A stretch of 64,000 nucleotides of DNA from contig NZ_CP108383.1 of NCBI RefSeq assembly GCF_035958815.1, positions 3,782,001 through 3,846,000 on the forward strand, read 5' to 3'. Positions 7,928-15,375 of this stretch are shown one piece after another. Position numbers and translations under genes: made by a program. Each line of letters opens with the position of its first letter. Position 1 is the first letter of the stretch. The notes below the pieces were generated by a model, which saw only the letters and a program-made list of their open reading frames with translations, was not told the DNA's origin and made no database searches. Source of the stretch: Nocardia sp. NBC_01327. GTDB lineage: Bacteria > Actinomycetota > Actinomycetes > Mycobacteriales > Mycobacteriaceae.

Positions 7928-8938
7928 GTGAGCACTGCCGCCCGGTCGACGCCTGTGACCGTCACCGTGACCGGCGCCGCCGGACAGATCGCCTACGGGC
8001 TGCTGTTCCGCATCGCCTCCGGCGCGCTGCTCGGCCCCGAGACCCCGGTGCGGTTGCGACTGCTCGAGATTCCCGCTGCGGTGTCCTCGCTCGAGGGTGT
8101 GGCGATGGAGCTAGAGGACGGCGCCTTCCCGCTGCTGTCCGGCATCGACATCTCCGATGATCCGTGGGTCGGCTTCGACGGCGCGAATATCGCGCTGCTG
8201 GTCGGCGCCCGGCCGCGCACCGCGAATATGGAGCGCTCCGATCTACTGGCCGCCAACGGCCCGATCTTCACCGATCAGGGCGCGGCCATCAATGCCAATG
8301 CGGCCGCGGATATCAAGGTGCTGGTGGTCGGGAACCCGGCCAATACCAATGCCTTCATCGCCATGAACAATGCGCCGGATGTGCCCGCCGGGCGGTTCAC
8401 CGCGCTCACCCGCCTCGACCACAATCGCGCGATTGCGCAGGTGGCCAAGAGAACCGGTGCGGCAGCGGCCGATATCCACCGCGTCGCCATCTGGGGCAAT
8501 CACTCGGCGACCCAGTACCCGGATCTGAGCTATGCCACCGTCGGCGGCCGCGCCGCGCTCGAGCTGATCGATGATCAGCCGTGGGTGGAACACGACTTCA
8601 TCCCCACCGTGCAGCAGCGCGGCACCGCCATCATCAAGGCGCGCGGGGCCTCCTCGGCGGCGAGCGCGGCCAGTGCCGCTATCGACCACATCCACGACTG
8701 GGCGCTGGGTACCGCGCCGGGCGAATGGGTTTCGATGGCGGTGCCGTCGGACGGGTCCTACGGCGTGCCGGAGGGGCTCATCAGCTCGTTCCCGGTCACC
8801 TGCGCCGCGGGGGAGTACAGCATCGTGCAGGGGCTCGAGATCGACGAATTCTCGCGCGGCCGAATCGATCTCAGTGTCGAGGAGCTGGCGGCCGAGCGCG
8901 ATGCGGTCATCGAGCTCGGCTTCGCCAAACGTTCCTGA
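7928..8938 (+). CDS. mdh: Malate dehydrogenase
   Basis: NAD-dependent oxidation of malate to oxaloacetate in the TCA cycle, 336 residues. The dinucleotide-binding loop TGAAGQIAYG is at about 15-24. The substrate loop VGARPRTANMERSDLL and the conserved VVGNPANTNA follow, and the catalytic His lies in IWGNHSATQYPD (about 192). This is the cytosolic-type MDH found in actinobacteria. GTG 7928 has TAGGAG 8 bp upstream. It stands alone, with a divergent membrane-protein gene on the left and a convergent oxidoreductase on the right. Confidence 0.96.
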   Translation: MSTAARSTPVTVTVTGAAGQIAYGLLFRIASGALLGPETPVRLRLLEIPAAVSSLEGVAMELEDGAFPLLSGIDISDDPWVGFDGANIALLVGARPRTANMERSDLLAANGPIFTDQGAAINANAAADIKVLVVGNPANTNAFIAMNNAPDVPAGRFTALTRLDHNRAIAQVAKRTGAAAADIHRVAIWGNHSATQYPDLSYATVGGRAALELIDDQPWVEHDFIPTVQQRGTAIIKARGASSAASAASAAIDHIHDWALGTAPGEWVSMAVPSDGSYGVPEGLISSFPVTCAAGEYSIVQGLEIDEFSRGRIDLSVEELAAERDAVIELGFAKRS

Positions 8939-8961
8939 ACCGGGTCTTCGGGTAAGAGCGG

Positions 8962-9834
8962 TCAGCTGACCTTGGCGATGACGTTCTCGCCGTACCAGTT
9001 GATCTTCTTGATCTTGTCCTCGAGGGTCTCCGTATCGTGCTCCTTGGCGTAGGAGTTGCGGAAGCCCACGATCACATCGGTGATGCCCTTCTCCTCGACG
9101 CGCTTCACACCGTCCGGGGTGTAGGCGTCGTAGGAGACGGCGTGGATCTCGAATTCGCCGGGATTGTCACGCTCACTGCGCAATTCGTTGATGCGCGCCA
9201 GGTACTTGTCGAGATCCTCGGCATTGCCGCCGGCGTGCATCCAGCCGTCGGTCAGCCGCACCGCGCGGCGCAGGGCGGCGTCGCTGTGCCCGCCGACCAG
9301 AATCGGCAGCGGCTTGGTGGGCGCGGGGGTCATCTTGATCTTCTGGATGTCGTAGAACTCGCCGTGGTACTCGAAGTACTCGCCGGTGGACAGGCCCTTC
9401 ACGATCTCGATGCATTCGTCCAGGCGCTTGCCGCGGCGCTCGAACGGCACGCCCATGATGTCGAAGTCCTCCGGCCACGGGCTGATGCCCACGCCCAGCG
9501 CGAAGCGGTTATTGCTCAGGCGCGCAAGCGAACTGGCCTGCTTGGCGACCAGCACCGGCGGGCGGATCGGCAGCTTCAGCACGAACGGGGTCAGTCGCAG
9601 CGTGGTGGTGGCCGCGGCGATGGCCGCCGACAGCACGAAGGTTTCGATGAAGGGCTTGCCCTCCAGGAACTCACGATTCCCGTCCGGGGTGTACGGATAC
9701 TTCGAGTCCGACTCCGCGGGATAGGCGATGCTGTCCGCGATGGTGATGCTGTGGAACCCGGCCGCCTCGGCCGCTTGGGCCAAGGGGATGTAGTAATCCG
9801 GGTTGGTCATCGCCTCCGCGTAGGTGTAGCGCAT
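8962..9834 (-). CDS. LLM-class, F420-dependent oxidoreductase
   Basis: A 290-residue luciferase-like monooxygenase family member. ATG 9834 follows GAGAGGA; the longer frame upstream lacks homology. Family features are LAQAAEAAGFHSITIADS near the N-terminus, RLTPFVLKLPIRPPVLVAKQ, the NNRFALGVGISPWPEDF block, and PLPILVGGHSDAALRRAVRL-type segments. These enzymes usually use F420, sometimes FMN; the substrate is unknown. The start faces a 3-alpha-hydroxysteroid-dehydrogenase-like gene across a 251-bp region holding a KstR-like palindrome, so a role in steroid or lipid oxidation is an attractive inference. Confidence 0.82.
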   Translation of the reverse strand: MRYTYAEAMTNPDYYIPLAQAAEAAGFHSITIADSIAYPAESDSKYPYTPDGNREFLEGKPFIETFVLSAAIAAATTTLRLTPFVLKLPIRPPVLVAKQASSLARLSNNRFALGVGISPWPEDFDIMGVPFERRGKRLDECIEIVKGLSTGEYFEYHGEFYDIQKIKMTPAPTKPLPILVGGHSDAALRRAVRLTDGWMHAGGNAEDLDKYLARINELRSERDNPGEFEIHAVSYDAYTPDGVKRVEEKGITDVIVGFRNSYAKEHDTETLEDKIKKINWYGENVIAKVS

Positions 9835-9869
9835 CGGGTCGTCCTCTCGACGGTGAGCAAGTCTGCCAA

Positions 9870-9889
9870 AACTAGAACAGATTCTAGTT
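9870..9889. promoter_or_regulatory. Palindromic operator, KstR/TetR-like
   Basis: AACTAGAACAGATTCTAGTT is a perfect inverted repeat with 8-bp arms and a 4-nt centre. Its core TAGAACAGATTCTA fits the mycobacterial steroid-repressor pattern TnnAACnnGTTnnA at all but one position. It lies 36 bp upstream of the LLM oxidoreductase and about 200 bp upstream of the divergent hydroxysteroid dehydrogenase-like gene. Confidence 0.6.
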
Positions 9890-10085
9890 CTTGCCGTGAT
9901 GTTAGCCCGCGACGGGCGCATTGGCGATGGGTCCGAGCGAAACGGCTGTATCAGTCTCGAAGTCGCTGAGGTGCAGCATCTGTTGTAGCGCGGTGTCCGC
10001 CGCGCGTGCCCCGGGGGTCTCGGTAGCTGAGATCGCTCGCCCAAAGGGTTGCCCCGGCAATCTGGACCTTGTTCTAATCGCTGTC

Positions 10086-10835
10086 ATGACCATTGCCATC
10101 ACCGGATCCGGCTCGGGCATCGGAGCGGCCACCGCCGCCGCGCTCGCCGCGGCGGGACACGACATCATCGGCATCGATCTGCGCAATGCCGACGTCACCG
10201 CCGACCTCACCGATCCGGTCGCCCGCGCGGCCGCCGTCGAGACGGTGCTGGAGCGCTCCGGCGGCGTGCTGGACGGGCTGGTGCTCTGCGCCGGCGTCGG
10301 CCCGCAGGTCCCCGATCCGAATTTCGTCGTCGAGATCAACTACCGCGCCACCATCGCCTTCCTCGACGCGCTCTTCCCCGCCCTGCAGAAGGGCGAATCG
10401 CCTGCGGCCGTGGTGGTTTCCTCTGTCGCCTCCACCCACATCCCGTGGGCCGAGAACCCGATCAATCTGGGCACCGAGGCCGAAGCCTTCGCGCAGGCAG
10501 GCGATTTCGCGGGCCAGTACGCCTACGCCTCCTCCAAGAACGCCGTCACCGTCGCCGTCCGCCAGCGCGCCGTCGAATGGGGCGCCGCCCGCGTCCGCCT
10601 CAATACCGTCGCCCCCGGTAGTGTGAACACCCCGCTCCTGCAGGCCGGCCTCGACGACCCCCGCTACGGCGATGCCATCCGCAATTTTGTTGCTCCCATC
10701 GGCCGCAACGGAACTCCGGAGGAAATCGCCTCCCTGATCCAGTACCTGCTCGGCGCGAACGCCGGTTTCATCCACGGCGCCCAGTTCGTCATCGACGGCG
10801 GAATTGACGCGCAGGTCCGTCCGACGGCAGTCTGA
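10086..10835 (+). CDS. SDR oxidoreductase, 3-alpha-hydroxysteroid dehydrogenase-like
   Basis: A 249-residue classical short-chain dehydrogenase: cofactor loop TGSGSGIG at about 6-13, catalytic Ser in VVSSVAS, and Tyr/Lys in YAYASSKNA. From memory it resembles the Comamonas 3-alpha-hydroxysteroid dehydrogenase/carbonyl reductase (HsdA) closely over its whole length. Shared features include AAGHDIIGIDLRNADV, DGLVLCAGVGPQ, and a C-terminus HGAQFVIDGGIDAQVRPT against HGAQ.VIDGGIDAVMRPT. The predicted reaction is reversible oxidation of a 3-alpha-hydroxysteroid or reduction of a carbonyl with NAD(P)H. ATG 10086 begins the homology; there is no strong ribosome site. A KstR-like operator lies in the divergent promoter. 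Confidence 0.78.
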   Translation: MTIAITGSGSGIGAATAAALAAAGHDIIGIDLRNADVTADLTDPVARAAAVETVLERSGGVLDGLVLCAGVGPQVPDPNFVVEINYRATIAFLDALFPALQKGESPAAVVVSSVASTHIPWAENPINLGTEAEAFAQAGDFAGQYAYASSKNAVTVAVRQRAVEWGAARVRLNTVAPGSVNTPLLQAGLDDPRYGDAIRNFVAPIGRNGTPEEIASLIQYLLGANAGFIHGAQFVIDGGIDAQVRPTAV

Positions 10836-11169
10836 TCCCCACGCCGGGCACGACCCGGCGCCACGAACGGTGGTTGAGCCCGCGGGGTGTACTGCGGATC
10901 GGCTCGGCACCAACGATGCCGCGGTCTCGGAGCAGCTACTCCGATGGCCGCGGCATCACCCCCTACCGGAGTCACCGGGCCGTGTGAAACGCAATCTCGG
11001 ACGGTGTCGAGGTGCCTGGGCTCCGGGTAGTGGCATGCCGCCGTACGTCACCCTGGGCGCGAGTGCCAGGTAGAAGGTCGTTCCCGGTGGGCCTGAAGCG
11101 CGTTGCGGCCCACAGTTTTCCGCTACTGCACGGGTCAGTGCTTGTTCATCGCCCGGCTCGGGGATCGAA
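10836..11169. other. Gene-free convergent intergenic region
   Basis: 334 bp between two converging genes. It contains the hairpin at 10915-10957 and no recognisable gene. Confidence 0.5.
10915..10957. terminator. Hairpin between convergent genes
   Basis: GATGCCGCGG (10915-10924) pairs with CCGCGGCATC (10948-10957). An inner stem CGGAG/CTCCG (10928-10932 with 10939-10943) closes a 6-nt loop. It lies about 80 bp past the plus-strand gene and could serve as a terminator in both directions. No U-tract. Confidence 0.5.
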
Positions 11170-12723
11170 TCACGCGTTATCGCTGTCGAAGTCGCCGGAG
11201 ATCTCGTCGGCCTGGCCGATGACGCCGGGGCCGGAAGCGCCGAGATCGCTGGTGAGTTCGCTTTCGCCGGAGACGTTTTGGTAGGGCTGGACGGTGCGGG
11301 AGTGCGGCTGATCGCTGCCGCCGCCCTTGCCGCCCGCGCCGCCGCCGGGGGAGCCCATGAAGCCCGGGCTGCCGGGGCCGCCGACGCCACCCATGCCGGG
11401 AGCGCCAGAGCCGAAAGGGTTGGCCTGGGCGGCAATTCGGCCGCCGGGGATCGAGGAGCCGGGGCCGCCGGGGACCGACGGGAGGCTGCCGCCCAAGCCG
11501 CCGCCACCGGCACCGCCTGCGCCGCCACCTGCACCTGCGCCGCCACCGCCGCCTTCACCGAGACCTGCGGCCTTGGTGTCGAGGCCCGAGGCCGGATCGA
11601 ATTTTGCGGGGTCGGTGGCCGACTGGTTCGCCACGCCTTCCAGGAGCGATTTGGCCTGCTCGAGAATCGGCTGGCCGACATTCTGCGCGAGGGACTGGGC
11701 GACCTCGGCGGGGTTGGGTGCGCCGTTCTGACCGGCCAGTTGGGCGATGATGCCGTTGAGTTGCGCTGTGTAGCCGGACAATTCGCCGTGGGTGACGTTC
11801 ACGACCGTGATGGCGGAGCCGAGGTGTTCGGTCGCCGCGGCGATGAGCGCGGTCTGGCCCGGGGGCGTCAGGGCCACCGGGGCGAGTGCGGTCGCCTGCG
11901 CGGCGAAGGACTGGGCGATGGCGGTGAGCTGGATATTGCCGCGCTGCACCACCGCCGCGGCCTGCTGGGTGATCGCCGACAGATCGACACCGCGCTGGCT
12001 GGTCTCGTGGCCGTGGTTCTGCGCCTGCTGACCCGCCGACTGCGCGGTGCTCGACGCCTGGCCCTGCCAGAGCCCCTCGACCGTTTTGAGCGCACCGCTG
12101 CCGACCTGGACCGCGCTCTCGATGAACTTCGAGCCCTGACTCAGCAGCGAGGCCGGATTCAGCGTGCCCAGCACCCCGGTGCCGAAACTGTTGATCAGAT
12201 CCAGGAATGGTTTGAACAGTGCGTCGAGACCCGGAACGGCCGGAACCGGCAAACCCTTCATGAGATCGCCGACCGGATCCGCGGACAGCGGCGGCAGCAC
12301 CGGAGCGATCGAGCCCTGGGTGAACGCGGCCTGCGCGGCATGGAGCGCGGCAGGCGCATTGCTCAGCGCGGCTTGGGCATTGCCGAGCACACCCTGGGCA
12401 TCGGCCAGCGCCCGCTGTGCGCCCGACAGCACGCCGTGCGCGGAATCGAGGGCGGGGGACAGAGCGCCCTCCAGCGCCGAGGCCGCATGGGTGTCGCCAC
12501 CGTGCGCACCGCCCGGCAAACCACCGGACAGCGGTGTGCCCTGCTGCTCGAATTCCTTGCGGGACAAGGCGAATTCCGGTGCCTCGAACCCTGGAATATC
12601 GGCGGGGAGCGGGCCCAGGGGCAGATCGAGCAAGGTGCCGGAGGGTACTGCGCGGGCTACATCCTGTCCGGCTGCGATCGGCTGCGCGGGCGCGCTGATC
12701 ACCCCGGAATCGAGCGCCCTCAT
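11170..12723 (-). CDS. Large Ala/Gly-rich protein, possible type VII secretion partner or substrate
   Basis: 517 residues, not recognised as a named family. Residues 1-95 are Pro/Gly-rich. About 95-330 is predicted helical and very Ala/Gln-rich (for example QRALADAQGVLGNAQAALSN and ITQQAAAVVQRGN). About 385-490 is an almost pure Gly/Pro/Ser tract, followed by an acidic tail ending DFDSDNA. There is no classical signal peptide. Its ATG overlaps the stop of the upstream EspC-like gene (ATGA). The helical front and disordered Gly/Pro tail recall EspA/EspB-type ESX substrates, which are also encoded beside EspC-like proteins. The functional link is inference; no ESX core gene is nearby. Confidence 0.55.
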   Translation of the reverse strand: MRALDSGVISAPAQPIAAGQDVARAVPSGTLLDLPLGPLPADIPGFEAPEFALSRKEFEQQGTPLSGGLPGGAHGGDTHAASALEGALSPALDSAHGVLSGAQRALADAQGVLGNAQAALSNAPAALHAAQAAFTQGSIAPVLPPLSADPVGDLMKGLPVPAVPGLDALFKPFLDLINSFGTGVLGTLNPASLLSQGSKFIESAVQVGSGALKTVEGLWQGQASSTAQSAGQQAQNHGHETSQRGVDLSAITQQAAAVVQRGNIQLTAIAQSFAAQATALAPVALTPPGQTALIAAATEHLGSAITVVNVTHGELSGYTAQLNGIIAQLAGQNGAPNPAEVAQSLAQNVGQPILEQAKSLLEGVANQSATDPAKFDPASGLDTKAAGLGEGGGGGAGAGGGAGGAGGGGLGGSLPSVPGGPGSSIPGGRIAAQANPFGSGAPGMGGVGGPGSPGFMGSPGGGAGGKGGGSDQPHSRTVQPYQNVSGESELTSDLGASGPGVIGQADEISGDFDSDNA

Positions 12724-13049
12724 GCCTGGCTACCGATCTGACCCGCGACCGTGCCCAGCCCGTCCGCGAAGGATCCGTCGGTGGAGTCGTAGGTGGCGGC
12801 CGAGCCGAAGGCGGCCTGCCCGAGGTGTGAGAAGCGCGCCGAGAGCGCGTTGATATCCCTGTCGTGCAATAGTTCGGCGACCGCGAAACTGGCCAGGAAA
12901 TCCGCCCCGATGAGCCCGAAGACCGGCGTCATGGCGGCGACGTGGGAGGCGGTGTCCAGCCCGCCGGTGGCGGTGATATCGCCGGCCACGCCGTCCTGTG
13001 TCGCGGCGAAGGTGCGTACCGCATCGGTATCGACCGACAGATCGGCCAT
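12720..13049 (-). CDS. Small type VII secretion target-like protein (EspC/DUF2580 type)
   Basis: A 109-residue helical protein from ATG 13049, where the homologous MADLSVDTDAVRTFAATQ segment begins. Size, the N-terminal LSVDTDAVRTFA-type helix and the Ala-rich second helix fit the actinobacterial family related to EspC. A YDSTD near the C-terminus (about residue 92) matches the YxxxD/E signal used by ESX secretion. There is no WxG in the expected turn, as in EspC. It is translationally coupled to the large Ala/Gly-rich protein that follows, so the two probably act or are secreted together. Confidence 0.62.
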   Translation of the reverse strand: MADLSVDTDAVRTFAATQDGVAGDITATGGLDTASHVAAMTPVFGLIGADFLASFAVAELLHDRDINALSARFSHLGQAAFGSAATYDSTDGSFADGLGTVAGQIGSQA

Positions 13050-13179
13050 CAGTGCCCCCCAATCGTCGTGAACATGCGGTTGCGAATATAACGCACTCAG
13101 CGTCCACCCCGGCGTGCCGTATGCCCCCACGCCGCAGGTGGGAGCGCTCCCGGTTCGCGGCCCGGCCGTTCTTGCAAAT

Positions 13180-13193
13180 TAGAACAAGTTCTA
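13180..13193 (+). promoter_or_regulatory. KstR-type operator overlapping the 3-beta-HSD promoter
   Basis: TAGAACAAGTTCTA matches the pattern TnnAACnnGTTnnA at every fixed position. A -10-like TATATT (13192-13197) overlaps its right edge, and the ATG at 13207 lies 9 nt further with no Shine-Dalgarno. The transcript is therefore probably leaderless and blocked when the site is bound. Confidence 0.68.
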
Positions 13194-13206
13194 TATTCTT
13201 CAACTC

Positions 13207-14196
13207 ATGAAGGTCGCAGTCACCGGCGCTGCCGGGTTCCTTGGCACCAACTTGCTTCGCCAGCTTACGGATCGCGGTCACGAGGTGACTGCCATCGATC
13301 GCGTCCGGCCCACCACGGACACCCCCGGTGTCACCTGGGTCAGCGGCGATGTGCTCGATCCCGCCTCGATGCGCAGCACGCTCGACGGCGCCGAGGTCGT
13401 GTATCACCTGGTCGCACTCATCACCCTCGCGCACAAGAACGATGTGGCGTGGCGGATCAACACCGAGGGTGTGCGCACCGTCGCCGAGGCCGCGCTCGCG
13501 GTCGGCGCGCGCCGCATGGTGCACACCAGTTCGATTCACGCGTTCAACCAGTACACCTGTGGCGGTCACATCAACGAGCGTTCGCCGCGCTCCATCGATC
13601 CCGAGCTGCCCGTCTACGACCGGTCCAAGTGGCAGGGCGAGATCGAGCTGCGCAAGGTCATCGACAAGGGCCTGGATGCCGTGGTGTGCAACCCGACCGG
13701 TGTGTACGGTCCGGTCGACAACACCGGCTCCCGTATCAACGTCACCCTGTGGGACGCCGCGCGCGGGCGGGTGCCCGTCATGATCAGCGGCGGTTTCGAC
13801 CTCGTCGACGTGCGCGATGTCGCCAGCGGCCTGATCCTGGCCGGCGAGCGCGGCAAGACCGGTGAGAACTACCTGCTCGGCGGCCACTTCACCAATATGC
13901 TCCACGCCACCCGGCTCGCCGCGGAGATCAATGGGCGGATGAAGCCTGCCTTCGCCATTCCGGCCAAGTTCATCAACTCGCTCATGCCGGTCATGGAACC
14001 GGTCGCGAAGGCGCTCGGCAGCGACCGCATCTCGAAGGCTTCCATGGGCGCGCTGCTGGCGGCGCCGATCGTCGAACACGACAAGGCCACAGCCGAACTC
14101 GGCTACCGGCCGCGGCCCGCCGCGGAGACCGTGCGCGACCTGATCGCCTTCTACAACGGGCAGAGCATCAAGGTCGACACGCAGAAGATCGCTTGA
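13207..14196 (+). CDS. NAD-dependent 3-beta-hydroxysteroid dehydrogenase-like epimerase family protein
   Basis: A 329-residue extended SDR with cofactor loop VTGAAGFLG (4-12) and catalytic YxxxK in YDRSKW (about 136-140). The length, the VYHLVALIT segment and the VDVRDVASGLILA stretch agree with mycobacterial 3-beta-HSD (Rv1106c/MSMEG_5228 type), which oxidises cholesterol to cholestenone. The KstR-type site over its promoter supports the steroid assignment. The alternative is a general NAD-dependent epimerase. It probably begins leaderless at ATG 13207. The stop overlaps a TTGACA that may serve the next gene. Confidence 0.78.
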   Translation: MKVAVTGAAGFLGTNLLRQLTDRGHEVTAIDRVRPTTDTPGVTWVSGDVLDPASMRSTLDGAEVVYHLVALITLAHKNDVAWRINTEGVRTVAEAALAVGARRMVHTSSIHAFNQYTCGGHINERSPRSIDPELPVYDRSKWQGEIELRKVIDKGLDAVVCNPTGVYGPVDNTGSRINVTLWDAARGRVPVMISGGFDLVDVRDVASGLILAGERGKTGENYLLGGHFTNMLHATRLAAEINGRMKPAFAIPAKFINSLMPVMEPVAKALGSDRISKASMGALLAAPIVEHDKATAELGYRPRPAAETVRDLIAFYNGQSIKVDTQKIA

Positions 14197-14203
14197 CACC
14201 TGG

Positions 14204-14219
14204 TAGAACAAGTGTTCGA
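14204..14219 (+). promoter_or_regulatory. SOS (LexA) box
   Basis: TAGAACAAGTGTTCGA matches the actinobacterial LexA consensus TCGAAC-N4-GTTCGA at 11 of 12 fixed positions. It lies 6 bp upstream of the radical SAM start and 5 bp downstream of a consensus -35 TTGACA (14193-14198), where LexA would block transcription. Confidence 0.7.
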
Positions 14220-14224
14220 CTTGG

Positions 14225-15244
14225 GTGGTGCGGTGGCAAAGCCAGACCCTCGGTGCCGATGACGGCGCGCTGCCCGGACTCGAACGCGCGGGATTCGTAC
14301 GGAGCGTACAGACTCCGGAGTTCGAGGGCATCACGTTCCACGAGGTGCTCTGCAAGAGCGCTCTGAACAAGGTGCCCGACGGCGGCGCCCTGCCGTTCGG
14401 CTGGACCATCAACCCGATGCGCGGATGCTCGCATGCGTGCCGCTACTGCTTCGCGCGCGGCACGCACGAGTATCTGGATCTGGACGCCGGCGACGACTTC
14501 GACAATCAGATCGTGGTTAAGACCAATGTCGCCGCGGTGCTGCGCCGTGAGGTGCACAAACGCTCCTGGCATCGGGAACCCGTTGCGCTGGGCACGAATA
14601 CGGACCCGTATCAGCGCGCCGAGGGTCGCTACCGGCTCATGCCGGGCATCATCGGCGCGCTCACCGAATCGGGCACCGGGTTCTCCATTCTCACCAAAGG
14701 CACTCTCATGCGCCGGGATCTGCCGCTGCTGACTCAGGCAGCGCGGCAGGTGCCGGTGCATCTTGCCGTCTCCATCGCCATTCTGGATCCGGAGCTGCAT
14801 CGCAGTCTCGAGCCCGGCACACCGTCGCCGCGGGCGCGGCTGGAATTGGTGCGCGCCTTCACCGATGCCGGCTTCGACGTGAATGTCATGGTGGCGCCGA
14901 TCATTCCGTATCTCACCGACAGTCGCGCCCACCTCGAAGAGATCTTCCAGGCCATTGCCGACGCCGGAGCGGCGAGCGCCGTCGCTTTCCCGATGCATCT
15001 GCGCGGCAGCACCCGTGGCTGGTTCCTGACCTGGCTCGCCGAACAGCACCCGGCGCTGCTGCGGCGCTATCGCACGCTGTATGGTCGCGGAACCTCGGTG
15101 ACTCCGGAGTACTCCGCGTGGCTACGCGGCCGGATCGATCCGCTGTTGGAAAAACATGGTTTGAATCGCGAACAGCCGGCCGAGCCCGAGGCGCCTGCCG
15201 TGCTGTCGCAGACGCCCGACCCGCAGCTGGCACTGTTCGCCTGA
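14225..15244 (+). CDS. Rv2578c-type radical SAM protein (SplB-like)
   Basis: A 339-residue radical SAM enzyme: the cluster motif C-x3-C-x2-C is in RGCSHACRYCFAR (about residues 68-75). The surrounding NPMRGC and ARGTHEYLDLD are typical of the COG1533 (spore-photoproduct-lyase-like) group that includes Rv2578c and PA0069. The [4Fe-4S] cluster would cleave S-adenosylmethionine to a radical. The substrate is unknown for this subgroup. Its position left of the YpfJ-type peptidase agrees with the M. tuberculosis map. GTG 14225 or 14228 are both possible. An SOS-like box sits immediately upstream, suggesting damage-induced expression. Confidence 0.85.
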   Translation: MVRWQSQTLGADDGALPGLERAGFVRSVQTPEFEGITFHEVLCKSALNKVPDGGALPFGWTINPMRGCSHACRYCFARGTHEYLDLDAGDDFDNQIVVKTNVAAVLRREVHKRSWHREPVALGTNTDPYQRAEGRYRLMPGIIGALTESGTGFSILTKGTLMRRDLPLLTQAARQVPVHLAVSIAILDPELHRSLEPGTPSPRARLELVRAFTDAGFDVNVMVAPIIPYLTDSRAHLEEIFQAIADAGAASAVAFPMHLRGSTRGWFLTWLAEQHPALLRRYRTLYGRGTSVTPEYSAWLRGRIDPLLEKHGLNREQPAEPEAPAVLSQTPDPQLALFA

Positions 15245-15375
15245 CGCTCGCTGCGACTCTCTCCGATCTCTGCAATCTCCGCATATCTCACTGCTCACTT
15301 CGCGGGCGTGCCGCGAATAGAGCGGAGTACTTTGGCGTTGGTACCTCTCACGGGACGAGGAAGTGATGCAGGCGC

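Noticed and set aside
9835..10044. N-terminal extension of the LLM oxidoreductase to 10044
   Set aside because: The extra 70 codons cover the operator region, show no homology, and ATG 9834 has a good ribosome site.
10060..10080. GGACCTTGTTCTAATC as a second KstR site before the SDR gene
   Set aside because: Only the right half (GTTCTA) fits; the left half lacks AAC.
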